Part shown: piece by piece, positions 31,613 through 40,556 of the stretch
Layout: the number at the start of each line of letters is the position of its first letter
Position numbering within the stretch: the stretch's first letter is position 1
Origin: Acidimicrobiales bacterium
GTDB taxonomy: Bacteria > Actinomycetota > Acidimicrobiia > Acidimicrobiales > SHLQ01
Direction of reading: 5' to 3'
Assembly (NCBI GenBank): GCA_020628865.1
Contig: JAHDEJ010000019.1
Location: forward strand, 1-64,000
DNA: 64,000 bases
Notes under the pieces: generated by a model
The model's database searches: none
What the model saw: only the letters and a program-made list of their open reading frames with translations
What the model was told of the DNA's origin: nothing
Program-made: the position numbers and the translations under genes

Positions 31613-33033
31613 GTTGCCTCCCCATCGGTGGAGATCGTTCGTCGTTGCGCGCCGAGACCGATAGCGATCAGCACGAGCACGAAGGGCAGGACCTGGGCGC
31701 GCTGCCGGCTGAGAATGCCGAAGTTGCCGATGGCGGAGAACAGGAAGATGAACACCGACGTGAAGGCGACGGAGTGCAGCATGAGGCCGTTGGAGAGCAG
31801 CCGACGCCGTTCGGCCAGCAGGCCGGGGATCGACCAGGCGAGCAGCCCAGCCAGGACCATGCCTTCCAGTGCGGACGCGAACGCCATCACGTTGTTCGCT
31901 TCCCACGGGAAGGGTCGGATGAGCACGGTGACCGCCGCAAGCGGATAGTCGAGCGGCGAGTCAACCCGCACGACCTGGAACTGGGAGAGATCCTGCGACG
32001 TGCGGTTCTGGGCGAAGTCGAGGGCCACGCCGATGTCCTCGATACCGTCGATGCCTTCGAGTCCGAAGAGGTCGGCGGATGCGGAGGACAGCCACGTCGT
32101 CCCGATGGCGACGACGGCGACGACAGCGAGCTGGGCGAGGATGCGGGACCGGCCCCGTTCGTGACGAGCCAGCATGCCGACGACAAGGGCGCTGAGCACG
32201 ATGAGTGCCACGTGCGGCCGGACCATGCCAACGGAGAACAGGCCGGCGAGGAGGAGCAGACTGCCGCTCGCCTGCCGGCGATAGACGCGACTCGCCCCCT
32301 GCATCGTCAGCCCGACCCCGAACAGGACGACCGATTCCTTGCCGATCGACGACGGCCAGAAGCTGAGCGCCGGCCACGCCATCACCAGAACGGCGAGCAG
32401 GCGGAACTGGCGCTGCGACACCGTCGAACGGATCGCCATGAGAAACAACACCTGACCGATGAACGCGAGCGCAGCGAACACCAGGTAGGTGGCGACATAC
32501 GTCGAACCGGTGAACAGATTGATGATGCCGGACAGCCATCGAACGGCGCCCGTTCCGGGCACGGCGCGTCCGGCGTCGACGGAGAAGTCCAGCGCGCGGA
32601 GGCTGCGGGCGATTCGCTCGCCTTCTCGCTGATAGTCGACCGCGTCGACGCCTCCGAGGAGGCGCGGAACGGCAGCGAGCATGCGCAGGCCGAGACCGGC
32701 GAGGAGGATCGTGACCGTGCCCTTGCCGGCGGTCGGTTCAACCCAGCGTCGGAGCGCTGCGGCACCACCGACGGCGATCGCGGGTACCAGCAGGACGCCG
32801 GCGAGCGTGTCGGCGCGCTCGAGCACGCCGAGGACGCCGAAGAGCAGCGCTGCGGCAACGGTCGACACAAGCGCGACGATGCGCCAGCTGGTCTCTTCGT
32901 GATGGAGATACGGCCCCGTGGTGGGCCGCATGCTCAGCGGCGCGTTTCCACGCCGCCCGACCGTGATCCGCTTCGTTCCCGCCCGCTCACTCGGCCGAGG
33001 AATCGCTCGCTCGGTGGTGGACACGACCGACAT
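31609..33033 (-). CDS. Polytopic membrane protein, possible polysaccharide polymerase
   Basis: A 474-residue protein with a basic cytoplasmic N-terminus and roughly ten to eleven membrane segments (IVALVSTVAAALLFGVLGVL, LAGVLLVPAIAVGGAA, YVATYLVFAALAFIGQVLFLM and others). A larger outside loop near residues 340-400 includes DLSQFQVVRVDSPLDYPLAAV. Its position between a Wzc-like kinase and a PqqD-kinase, plus the topology, suggests a Wzy-type polymerase or a related membrane protein. No diagnostic motif proves it. ATG 33033 follows the Wzc stop by four bases; its own stop overlaps the next start as ATGA. Confidence 0.6.
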   Translation of the reverse strand: MSVVSTTERAIPRPSERAGTKRITVGRRGNAPLSMRPTTGPYLHHEETSWRIVALVSTVAAALLFGVLGVLERADTLAGVLLVPAIAVGGAAALRRWVEPTAGKGTVTILLAGLGLRMLAAVPRLLGGVDAVDYQREGERIARSLRALDFSVDAGRAVPGTGAVRWLSGIINLFTGSTYVATYLVFAALAFIGQVLFLMAIRSTVSQRQFRLLAVLVMAWPALSFWPSSIGKESVVLFGVGLTMQGASRVYRRQASGSLLLLAGLFSVGMVRPHVALIVLSALVVGMLARHERGRSRILAQLAVVAVVAIGTTWLSSASADLFGLEGIDGIEDIGVALDFAQNRTSQDLSQFQVVRVDSPLDYPLAAVTVLIRPFPWEANNVMAFASALEGMVLAGLLAWSIPGLLAERRRLLSNGLMLHSVAFTSVFIFLFSAIGNFGILSRQRAQVLPFVLVLIAIGLGAQRRTISTDGEAT

Positions 33034-33037
33034 GGGC

Positions 33038-35023
33038 TCAGTCGTCCCCGTCGCCGTCATCGTCGAGGGTCAGTTCGTCGTCGAGTTCGTCATCGGCGTG
33101 GTCGATGAGTTCGAGTTCGTCATCAGCATCGAGGCCGACCGCAAGATCGAGGTCATCGATCTCCGATTCGCCGTCGTCAGCGAGATCGATGTCGACGTCG
33201 GCGTTGCGACCCGAGAACAACCGGCGTTTCGGTTCGCTCGGCGCGCTTCGCTCTTCGCTGTAGTACGAGCCGTAGTAGTAGTACTCGTCCGATGAGCGGG
33301 CATCGACCGCGGTGAGGGCGAGACCGAGAACGTGCGCCCGGCGACGCTCGAGGATCTCGGCGGCGCGGTCGGCGGCATGCACGGTGGTCTTGCCGGCCCG
33401 AAGGACCAGAACGACGTCGTCGACGAGGTCGAGGAGATCGATCGCATCGTTCGTCGCAAGCACCGGAGCCGTGTCGATGATGATCAGGTCGTACACCTGG
33501 CGGGCCTGCTGGATGATCTTTCGCTGTTCGGCGATGACCTCCGTCGGCGGAGCATCCCGATCGTCGATGACGTTGGAGATGAGTTCGATTTCGTCGATAG
33601 CGGTCGTGTTGATGTCCATCGGGGTGTCTGCGGCGTCGAGGTGCAGGTGGAGCCGTGGGCGCCGGAAGTCGCAGTTGATCAGCAACACGGACTGGCCGGC
33701 TTCGGCGAGCATCGCACCGAGATTGGCAACCGTGGTCGTCTTGCCCTCTGCCGGACCCGGCGACGTGACGAGAACGACCTGACTGTTCCGGCCGGAGCGG
33801 GAACGATGCGCATAGGAGATCGTGCTCGCCAGCGCGCGGTGCTGCTCGGCGAAGCGGCTGCGAGGTGTGTCGACGGAGATGAGGTCGGTGCGGCGGCGCT
33901 TGCGGCGGCCCACAGCGGGTACCTCGGCGATGACCGGAAGGTCGAGCACCTCTTCGACCTGCCGCTTGGAGCGGACCCGGTTGTCGATACGGCTGAGGAA
34001 GCCGATCAGCGCAACGCCCAGCAGCAGACCGAGTGCCGCTCCGGCCGCGGTGCGCGGCACGGCGCCGGTCGGAAGGTTGGCGCTGACGACCGAGAGCGCC
34101 CCACCGGACGTGTTCTCCTCGACCTCATCGCCGAAGAGGGCGATGACGTTCTGTCCGAGGGCGGCCTTGTCGACGAGCTCGTCGTACCGGCTCTCCGAGA
34201 TCACCTGTGAGGTTCCCTCCGCGGACCGGAGCGTTTCGAGAGGAACGATGGGAACACCGTCGGCTCGGGCATCGAGCAGCGAGGCGTTGGCGAAGATTCG
34301 GGCGCTCAGGAACTGCTGCTCGTCCTGTTCGAGCAGTGCGATCTGTCCTTCATCCTCGGCAGCGACTGCGATGGCGAGTTCCGCTCGGACGCCGGCGAGG
34401 TTCGCCTCCGCCTCGTCGAGTCGGGACTGGGCCGAGGCGATTGCGTCCTCGGCGTAGCTGGTCGCTTCGGCGTCGAGGTGGGCGAAGAGTGCGGTGGCGA
34501 AGGCGTCGGCGAGGACTTCGGCCTCGGCCGGCGTGGGTGCGACTGCGACGATGTCGAGCGACTCGCTGTCCGACCGGATGATCACGCGCACCTGCGTGGC
34601 GACCTGATCGGCGGTCAGACCAGTGGCGTCGGCCACCGCTGCCGGTACGTCGCCGACGGTGATGCGCTTGGCGAGGGTGTTCAGGTTGCGCACGCTGAGG
34701 ACGGCCTGGGTGTTGGGCACGTTGCTGTCGAGGACCAGGACATGCGACCCCTGGTAGTGGTCGACCTCGATGGGTGCGACGGTGGCTTCTTCGGCCATGG
34801 CGGCGCTCACCCAACCGAGCGCGGCACCGAGCAGCACGAAGGCCACCAGCATGCGCCACCGACGCGTGTAGCTCCGGAAGGTTCGAACGGGGTCATCGCC
34901 GCCGATCCGGCCGCGCCGGTCGGGGTCGTGGATGACGACCGGTCGGTCATCGATCACCAGATCGGAGGACCTCGCGTGGGAGGATTCCGGGATCGTTTCT
35001 TCGGCGAAAGCCCTTGTTTCCAT
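33038..35023 (-). CDS. wzc: Wzc-like polysaccharide co-polymerase with BY-kinase domain
   Basis: A 661-residue protein controlling polysaccharide chain length. It has a first membrane helix near residue 60 (MLVAFVLLGAALGWVSAA), a large outside region with coiled coil, a second helix near 330 (AAGAALGLLLGVALIGFL) and a cytoplasmic tyrosine kinase. Walker A is SPGPAEGKTTT (about 418), Walker A-prime LINCDFRRPRL and Walker B LIIIDTAP. A tyrosine cluster DEYYYYGSYYSEE (about 578-590) is the likely autophosphorylation site. It is followed by an unusual acidic tail of about 55 residues made largely of D, E and L. First gene of a three-gene minus-strand operon. Confidence 0.88.
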   Translation of the reverse strand: METRAFAEETIPESSHARSSDLVIDDRPVVIHDPDRRGRIGGDDPVRTFRSYTRRWRMLVAFVLLGAALGWVSAAMAEEATVAPIEVDHYQGSHVLVLDSNVPNTQAVLSVRNLNTLAKRITVGDVPAAVADATGLTADQVATQVRVIIRSDSESLDIVAVAPTPAEAEVLADAFATALFAHLDAEATSYAEDAIASAQSRLDEAEANLAGVRAELAIAVAAEDEGQIALLEQDEQQFLSARIFANASLLDARADGVPIVPLETLRSAEGTSQVISESRYDELVDKAALGQNVIALFGDEVEENTSGGALSVVSANLPTGAVPRTAAGAALGLLLGVALIGFLSRIDNRVRSKRQVEEVLDLPVIAEVPAVGRRKRRRTDLISVDTPRSRFAEQHRALASTISYAHRSRSGRNSQVVLVTSPGPAEGKTTTVANLGAMLAEAGQSVLLINCDFRRPRLHLHLDAADTPMDINTTAIDEIELISNVIDDRDAPPTEVIAEQRKIIQQARQVYDLIIIDTAPVLATNDAIDLLDLVDDVVLVLRAGKTTVHAADRAAEILERRRAHVLGLALTAVDARSSDEYYYYGSYYSEERSAPSEPKRRLFSGRNADVDIDLADDGESEIDDLDLAVGLDADDELELIDHADDELDDELTLDDDGDGDD

Positions 35024-35128
35024 GTGGTTGTCAACACCCTGCCGCGTGCGCGGCGCTTCTCATTCGACCCTGTACAGGTGTCATGTCGGCCGGATGGCCT
35101 GCATCGTGAGCCATCGGGGGCACTTCGA
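35024..35128. promoter_or_regulatory. Divergent promoter region of the polysaccharide locus
   Basis: Only 105 bases separate the Wzc-like gene (minus) from the glycosyltransferase at 35129 (plus), so both promoters overlap here. TTGTCAACAC occurs at about 35029 and could supply a -35 element on the plus strand, but the matching -10 is weak. No terminator or large repeat is visible. Confidence 0.3.
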
Positions 35129-36274
35129 GTGAGTCGTTTCGCCCGGTCCACCGCGCACGGTGCCTCTGCCGACGACCAGGGGCGGATTCGCGTCGTACAT
35201 GTGGTGAAAGGGCTCGGTCCCGGCGGGGCGGAGCGCCTGATCCTGAATCAGCTTCGATCCGCCGACCGATCGGCCTTCGACTACCGCGTACTTCGACTCA
35301 TCGAGGCGAAGGATCACCTCGTCCCCGAGATCGAGGCCTTGGATGTCCCGGTGGGTCTCGTGGGGTCGGGCGCCGGCTGGCCATTGAAGCTGCGGAAGAT
35401 GTTGCGGGTGGAACAGCCGGATGTCGTGCACGTCCACTCGCCGGTCATCGCCTCGTTCGTGCGTCTGAGCAACCTGCTGAGTGGACGACGGTTTCGCATC
35501 GTCACGACCGAACACAACCGTTGGCCCCGCCATCATCGCCTGACCAGGCTGGCCAACCGCGTCACGGTCGGGCTCGACGATGCCACGATCGCCGTCTCCG
35601 ACGACGTGTTGGCGTCCATGTCCCCCAGAGCGCGGCAGCGCACCCGGGCGCTGCGCCACGGCATTCCGATCGACGAGGTGCGCTCGGCCCGCGACCAGCG
35701 TGATGCGATGCGAACAACGCTCGGCATCGACGGTGTGGTGGTCGGCATCGTCGCCAACTTCCGGCCGGAGAAGGCCTACGACGTATTCCTCGCCGCCGTG
35801 CACGAAGCTGCGGGACGCAACGAGGACCTCCACTTCGTCGTGGTCGGGCAGGGTCCGGGTGAAGCCGATTTCCGGTCGGCGGTTGCCGCCGGACCCCATA
35901 CGGAGCGCATCTCCGTCCTCGGGTATCGCGCCGACGCCCGGCAGGTCATGGCAGCGTTCGACGTCTTCACCCTCTCTTCGAGGCACGAGGGGCTGCCGGT
36001 CTCGCTGATGGAGGCGTTTGCCCTCGGGCTCCCCGTCGTCGCCACACGGGCCGGGGGTGTGCCCGAAGCGGTGCGCGACGGTGTGGAGGGCATGCTCGTT
36101 GCCGTCGATGACGCATCGGCGTTGGCCGACGGTTGGGTGCGGCTTGCCGAGGATCCGGCGCTCCGAGCCGAGATGGCTCAGGCAGCTTCGATGGCGGCTT
36201 CGAGTTTCGACGCAGCGTCCTCGACGAGGGAGATCGAATCCTCGTATCGCAGGTTGATGACCGATTCGGGTTGA
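35129..36274 (+). CDS. Glycosyltransferase family 4 (GT-B)
   Basis: A 381-residue GT-B enzyme. The N-terminal domain has RIRVVHVVKGLGPGGAERLILNQL, the G-G-A-E acceptor loop of family 4. The C-terminal domain shows GIVANFRPEKAYDVFLAAV, FVVVGQGPGE, the donor-site ERISVLGYRAD, and SSRHEGLPVSLMEAFALGLPVVATRAGGVPEAV, in which the E-x7-E pair is intact. It should add a sugar from a nucleotide donor to a growing surface glycan. GTG 35129 is chosen as the start just before the conserved first strand. Its last 97 bases overlap the convergent glycosyltransferase gene. Confidence 0.9.
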   Translation: MSRFARSTAHGASADDQGRIRVVHVVKGLGPGGAERLILNQLRSADRSAFDYRVLRLIEAKDHLVPEIEALDVPVGLVGSGAGWPLKLRKMLRVEQPDVVHVHSPVIASFVRLSNLLSGRRFRIVTTEHNRWPRHHRLTRLANRVTVGLDDATIAVSDDVLASMSPRARQRTRALRHGIPIDEVRSARDQRDAMRTTLGIDGVVVGIVANFRPEKAYDVFLAAVHEAAGRNEDLHFVVVGQGPGEADFRSAVAAGPHTERISVLGYRADARQVMAAFDVFTLSSRHEGLPVSLMEAFALGLPVVATRAGGVPEAVRDGVEGMLVAVDDASALADGWVRLAEDPALRAEMAQAASMAASSFDAASSTREIESSYRRLMTDSG

Positions 36275-37443
36275 CCGCTGACGAAGCCGGCGGCCTGCAG
36301 CTGTCGTTTGTAGACGTCGAGCGTGAGGTCGATCACGCGGTTCTGATCGAAGTGCTTGTGGGCACGTCGAACGGCGGCCTGCGACATTGCAGAGCGCGTG
36401 CCGGGTGCCGAGGCGAGCTGCACGATCGCGCGGGCGAGCGGACGGGAGCGACCGACCGGGACGAGGAGGCCGGTGGTTCCGTCGTCGACCACCTGTCGAC
36501 ATCCGCGGATGTCGGTGGCGATGACCGGCACGCCCATTGCGCTCGCTTCCATGGCGGCTCGAGGTACACCTTCACGATGCGACGGCAACACGAACAGGTC
36601 GAGCGCGGAGTAGATGGTTTCGACGTCGGTCCGCTGACCGAGGAACTCGACGCCGAGGTCGCGCATGCGATCGATCGACGCGACGTCGACGGCGCCAGCC
36701 TTACCCGGTTCCATCGGGCCCACCACGAGGACCTTGATGTCCCTGTAGCCGGCTCGTTGGAGGTCCTCGATCGCGTCGAAGAGTTCGCGGTAGCCCTTTT
36801 CCCAGACGAGTCGGGCCACCGTGCCGACCACGATCGTGTCGGGCCCGATGCCGAGGTTTCGGCGAAGCCGCATGCCGCGTGCCCGGTTGGTTGCGGTGCG
36901 GGAGAACCGATCGAGATCGACGCCGTTACCCAGGTGGACGAGCTTGTTGCGGGGTGCGCCGAGCTGCCGGAGTTTGGTGACGTCTTCTTCGTTCTGAACG
37001 AGTTCCATGTCGGAGAAGCGGAGCGCAAGGGCCTCGGCCGCGTAGACCGCACCCTTGCGACGGAGCCGATCCGTCGGTTGGGCGTAGAGCCCGTGGACCG
37101 TGTTGACGACGATGGGCACACCGCGGCGGTGACCCATGAGACGACCGATCAGTCCGGGCTTCGGGTTGTGCGTGTGAAGGATGTGCGGCTGCACGTCGGC
37201 GAGCACGCTGGCGAGCTCTCGCGCCGCTCGAAGATCCGACAGCGGATCCATCGAGCGCGTGAACGAGCGGATCGGCACGTGGCGGATCCCGGCCTCCCGG
37301 ATTGCGGCGACGTGCGGTCCTGGTGCGGACACGGTCGTGACGTCGTACCCCTCTTCGATGAACGCCTGCAGCTGTGGCGAGAGCAGCCAGTCGATGCTGA
37401 TGTCGGTGGTGGTGACATGGACGAGGCGAGGGGTGAAGGTCAT
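36178..37443 (-). CDS. Glycosyltransferase family 4 (GT-B), capsule type
   Basis: A 421-residue GT-B enzyme. RLVHVTTTDISIDWLLSPQLQAFIEEGYDV and HILHTHNPKPGLIGRL belong to the acceptor domain. VVGTVARLVWEKGYRELFDAI, VLVVGPMEPG, VEFLGQRTDV and PSHREGVPRAAMEASAMGVPVIATDIRGCRQVV belong to the donor domain with the usual E-x7-E. This pattern is common in capsular polysaccharide galactosyl- or N-acetylaminosugar transferases. ATG 37443 overlaps the upstream deacetylase stop as ATGA. The C-terminus (QPESVINLRYEDSISLVEDAASKLE) overlaps the end of the convergent GT4 gene. Confidence 0.9.
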   Translation of the reverse strand: MTFTPRLVHVTTTDISIDWLLSPQLQAFIEEGYDVTTVSAPGPHVAAIREAGIRHVPIRSFTRSMDPLSDLRAARELASVLADVQPHILHTHNPKPGLIGRLMGHRRGVPIVVNTVHGLYAQPTDRLRRKGAVYAAEALALRFSDMELVQNEEDVTKLRQLGAPRNKLVHLGNGVDLDRFSRTATNRARGMRLRRNLGIGPDTIVVGTVARLVWEKGYRELFDAIEDLQRAGYRDIKVLVVGPMEPGKAGAVDVASIDRMRDLGVEFLGQRTDVETIYSALDLFVLPSHREGVPRAAMEASAMGVPVIATDIRGCRQVVDDGTTGLLVPVGRSRPLARAIVQLASAPGTRSAMSQAAVRRAHKHFDQNRVIDLTLDVYKRQLQAAGFVSGQPESVINLRYEDSISLVEDAASKLEAAIEAA

Positions 37444-38237
37444 GCTGCGAGCCCCCGGTACCGGACCGTGTTCAGGACCCGACGGACATCGTCTTCGGCT
37501 CGCATGCCACCTTCGGTCTTGCGGACGAATCCGTCCCATTCGTCGGCGTTCTGGATCGGTGACCGTTGGAGTCGCCATGGGTCGGTCTGCCCGGGTTGGT
37601 TCGCACGCGTCCCGGCGAGGGCCGCAGAGTGGAAGCGGGAACGAACGGCTTCTTCGCTCTCCGGGTTGGCGAGGAGCGCCTTCGGATAGGCGAAGTGGAG
37701 TGGCGAGATGCCGATCTCCTCGCGGATTCGTCCGATCGAGGTGTCCAGCTCCAGTTGTGCGCTGAGGTGGTCGGTGCGATCGAGCAGGGCGTGGGTGTGC
37801 GTGTGCGACCCGACGGTGACGAGTCCGGTGGACACACACTCTCGAAGACCGTCCCAGCTGATCGGCTTCGCTCCGCCCGGGAATTCGCGGTCGAGGTCGA
37901 CGTGGGCTGTGGCCACGAAGACGGTGGCGGGAAGTTCGAACTCGACGAGCACGGGGAGCACTTCGTCGACGAAGTCGGCGGTGCCGTCGTCGAAGGTGAT
38001 GACCTTGGAGCCGTGTGGGCTCTCGGGATCGGAGATCACGTCCACGGCGCTGTCCATGTCGATCACCGAACGGCCTTCGGCGAGATACTGCATCTGGTCC
38101 CGGAACATTCCGCGGTCCATGTCGACCGGGCTCAGCGTGCGGCGACCGACGCGGTGATAGCTGAGGATGACGACACCGTCCGTTCGGGGCAGCGCAGCGT
38201 CAACCGTGAGGGCGAGACGTTTGGCGACTCGCCGCAT
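37440..38237 (-). CDS. Polysaccharide deacetylase (CE4, NodB-like)
   Basis: A 265-residue carbohydrate esterase-4 protein that removes N-acetyl or O-acetyl groups from a polysaccharide. It has GVVILSYHRVG at the start, the catalytic/metal motif KVITFDDGTADF, the paired histidines in VGSHTHTHALLD and HFAYPKALLANPE near the end. The usual family motif DDG with HxxxH is complete. No signal peptide is visible, so it may act inside the cell on a lipid-linked precursor. The ATG at 38237 is chosen; a GTG at 38276 would add 13 residues. Coupled to the next glycosyltransferase by ATGA. Confidence 0.85.
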   Translation of the reverse strand: MRRVAKRLALTVDAALPRTDGVVILSYHRVGRRTLSPVDMDRGMFRDQMQYLAEGRSVIDMDSAVDVISDPESPHGSKVITFDDGTADFVDEVLPVLVEFELPATVFVATAHVDLDREFPGGAKPISWDGLRECVSTGLVTVGSHTHTHALLDRTDHLSAQLELDTSIGRIREEIGISPLHFAYPKALLANPESEEAVRSRFHSAALAGTRANQPGQTDPWRLQRSPIQNADEWDGFVRKTEGGMRAEDDVRRVLNTVRYRGLAA

Positions 38238-38284
38238 CGCACTGGCGTCGTTCTGGTGCAGAGCTGTAACAGTCACGGTGTCCA

Positions 38285-38305
38285 ATCGGCACCCCTTGTG
38301 CCGAT
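38285..38305. promoter_or_regulatory. 21-base palindrome between divergent genes, operator-like
   Basis: ATCGGCAC, a 5-base spacer CCCTT, then GTGCCGAT: a perfect inverted repeat with 8-base arms in the gap between the deacetylase (minus) and the GNAT gene (plus). The spacing and size fit the binding site of a dimeric regulator. No regulator gene lies in the polysaccharide locus. Confidence 0.35.
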
Positions 38306-38388
38306 ATGAGGCGTAGGACTCACCGTTGGCAGCCACGCGAAAGGTGACGTTGCCCGGTGCCCGTGGTGGCCGATCGCGGCTGGGTACG

Positions 38389-39339
38389 ATGCTGGCCGTG
38401 AGCAAGGACGTCATCATCCGAGAAGCCGGCGCCGGCGACATCGAACAGATCCTCGATGTCTGTTCGCAGGCACTCGGATGGTCGTCGCCCGAATGGGACC
38501 GGGAACTCTTCTTGTGGAAACACAACCGGAGCGCGTTCGGCCCCTCGCTCGTCCTTGTGGCCGAGGACGCAACCGGCCTGCTTGCGGTGCGGCCGCTCAT
38601 GCAATGGCGGTTTCAGTCGCACGAGGGAGAGATCCGGGCGGCCCGAGCCGTGGACACGGCCACTCGCCCCGATGCGCAAGGTCGTGGGCTCTTCCGTCGC
38701 CTGACCGAGTTCGGTCTGGAACGGCTGCGGTCGCAGGGTGTCGCCTTCATCTTCAACACGCCGAACTCGAAGAGCCGCCCCGGATACCTCAAGTTGGGCT
38801 GGCACGACGCCGGCAAGGTCGAATTCGGCGTTCGGGTGAGCTCGCCGCTTGCGCTGCCCCGCATGATGCGGAGCCGGGTCGCTGCCACCAAGCCGAGCAT
38901 CGAGACGCCGGACCTGGGGATGGACCCGGCCACCTTCCTCCGGACCCTGCCCGAAATTCCGATTCGGTCGGGTCGGCGCTGGCGCACGGCCCACACGCTC
39001 GAGAGCCTGCTCTGGCGGTACACGGCCGGCCCGGTGACCTATCGGGCGCTCCCCATGTCGGGCACCGCCGGCGCCATCGTTCGAGTGCGTCAACGAGGGC
39101 AGACCCGCGAACTCGTCGTCGCCGAACAAATCGGCCAGGTCGACGACTCGACCGAACGGGACATCCTGCTGTCGGCGATGCGCCAATCCGACGCCGACCA
39201 TCTGATCGGTGCGACGAGCACCGCCGGCACGATGGCCACCAATCGTGTGGGGCCCGGCCTCACGATGCGTGAGGTGGCCGTGTACTCACCGGCAGCAGAG
39301 GACATGGCCTGGGCGCCCGGAGACCTCGAACTGTTCTGA
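38389..39339 (+). CDS. GNAT-fold acyltransferase (FemAB/sugar N-acyltransferase-like)
   Basis: A 316-residue protein with an N-terminal GNAT domain (IIREAGAGDIEQILDVCSQALGW, then a core ARAVDTATRPDAQGRGLFRRLTEFGLE with the R-x-x-G-x-G CoA loop, then FIFNTPNSKSRPGYLKLGW). The C-terminal half resembles a second GNAT-like domain. In sugar loci such proteins usually acetylate an amino sugar or transfer an acyl group to it. Its position next to the deacetylase and GT4 genes supports a role in glycan decoration. ATG 38389 is chosen; GTG 38398 is three codons downstream. Confidence 0.72.
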   Translation: MLAVSKDVIIREAGAGDIEQILDVCSQALGWSSPEWDRELFLWKHNRSAFGPSLVLVAEDATGLLAVRPLMQWRFQSHEGEIRAARAVDTATRPDAQGRGLFRRLTEFGLERLRSQGVAFIFNTPNSKSRPGYLKLGWHDAGKVEFGVRVSSPLALPRMMRSRVAATKPSIETPDLGMDPATFLRTLPEIPIRSGRRWRTAHTLESLLWRYTAGPVTYRALPMSGTAGAIVRVRQRGQTRELVVAEQIGQVDDSTERDILLSAMRQSDADHLIGATSTAGTMATNRVGPGLTMREVAVYSPAAEDMAWAPGDLELF

Positions 39340-39377
39340 CCAGGCAACGCGTCTGGGTCAAATGATTCAACTACGGC

Positions 39378-40556
39378 ATGGTCCGGCCGACCCGAACCGT
39401 GATGTTTCCTTCGTCCTCGAAGCGTGGCGGCGCTGGTCCCAGAATTCTCTTCGTGTCATCCACAACGATGGGCGGCTCCGGTCGCAGCCAACGCGAGCTC
39501 GACGCTGCACTGCGCGCCCGCGGGCTCGAAACGATGATGTTGGTGGACGACTGCTGCGGCCATCAGGTCACACGGTTCCTCCACGAACAGCTCTGGGACG
39601 CGTCGGTCCGTTTCCGGGGCACACCCATTCTCGAATCCTCGACCCGGTGGCTCCGTTCGATCCCCGGACGACGGACCCGATCGGTTCCCACGGACCGGGG
39701 CGAGGTTCAGGTCACCCACGCTCCCGAGAACGCCTTCCCTGACCTCGCGGTCACGTTCGAACCGGACGTGGTGGTTGCATCGAGCATCGCTCGGCCCACG
39801 TGGCGGGCCATCCGCGAGACCTGCAGCGTGCTCGGCCTCCCGACCGTTCTCTACCTTCGTGAAGAGACTGCGCTTCGGCATCTGGAGCCGGACAACGGCA
39901 CCCACGACCTCGTCCTCGGCAACAGTCAGACGCTGGTCGAAGGAGCTCGACGGCACGGTGTGGAGGCGCACCTGGTGCCGTCCGTGGTCGACCTGTCCTC
40001 GGCTCGCTGCGAGACCAGCCGCCACACGGTGATGCTCGTGAACCCGAAGGAGAGCCACGGGGTGGGCCGCATCGCCGACCTCGCCCTGAACTTCCCGACG
40101 GTCCCGTTCGTCCTCCAGGAGTCGTGGGAGCTGTCGGCAAAGGAACATGCGTTCATCAATTCGTTGCTCCTCGACCACCCGAACGTCTCGTTCCGACCAC
40201 GGGTGGCCACGCCGGCCGAGATGTTCCGCGACGTCGGTCTCCTGCTGGCTCCTCATCGCATCGACAACCGGCCCCGGACCGTGTTGGAGGCACAGCTCAA
40301 CGGGATTCCCGTTGTGGCGACCGCCCAACCGGGGCTCGTCGAGGCCGTCGGTGCCGGCGGAATCTGCATTCCTGATGATGCAGATGCTGCTGCCTGGCGC
40401 GACGCCGTCTCCTCCATCTGGAGCAACCCGAGCCGCTACGCAGAATTGGAGCGAGCGGCCCGAGCCCATGCTGCCCGCCCCGAGGTGGATTCCGGCCACG
40501 TCGTCGGAACGTTCATCGATCTGATCGGTGAGCTGGATCGGAAGGTCGTGCTGTGA
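39378..40556 (+). CDS. Glycosyltransferase family 4-like
   Basis: A 392-residue GT-B protein. The first strand is PRILFVSSTTMGGSGRSQRELDAAL. The linker and C-terminal domain have HTVMLVNPKESHGVGRIADLALN, VSFRPRVATPAEMFRDVGLLLAPHRIDNRPRTVLEAQLNGIPVVATAQPGL, a less typical version of the donor-site motif with E at the expected place. A family-4 like transferase is likely, but it is more divergent than its neighbours. The stop overlaps the next start as GTGA, opening a run of seven plus-strand genes from 39378 to 46711 with overlapping or one-base junctions. Confidence 0.78.
   Translation: MVRPTRTVMFPSSSKRGGAGPRILFVSSTTMGGSGRSQRELDAALRARGLETMMLVDDCCGHQVTRFLHEQLWDASVRFRGTPILESSTRWLRSIPGRRTRSVPTDRGEVQVTHAPENAFPDLAVTFEPDVVVASSIARPTWRAIRETCSVLGLPTVLYLREETALRHLEPDNGTHDLVLGNSQTLVEGARRHGVEAHLVPSVVDLSSARCETSRHTVMLVNPKESHGVGRIADLALNFPTVPFVLQESWELSAKEHAFINSLLLDHPNVSFRPRVATPAEMFRDVGLLLAPHRIDNRPRTVLEAQLNGIPVVATAQPGLVEAVGAGGICIPDDADAAAWRDAVSSIWSNPSRYAELERAARAHAARPEVDSGHVVGTFIDLIGELDRKVVL

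Noticed and set aside
31645-33108. Plus-strand frame opposite the polymerase-like membrane protein
   Set aside because: Highly charged and His/Arg/Glu-rich, as expected when hydrophobic codons are read backwards.
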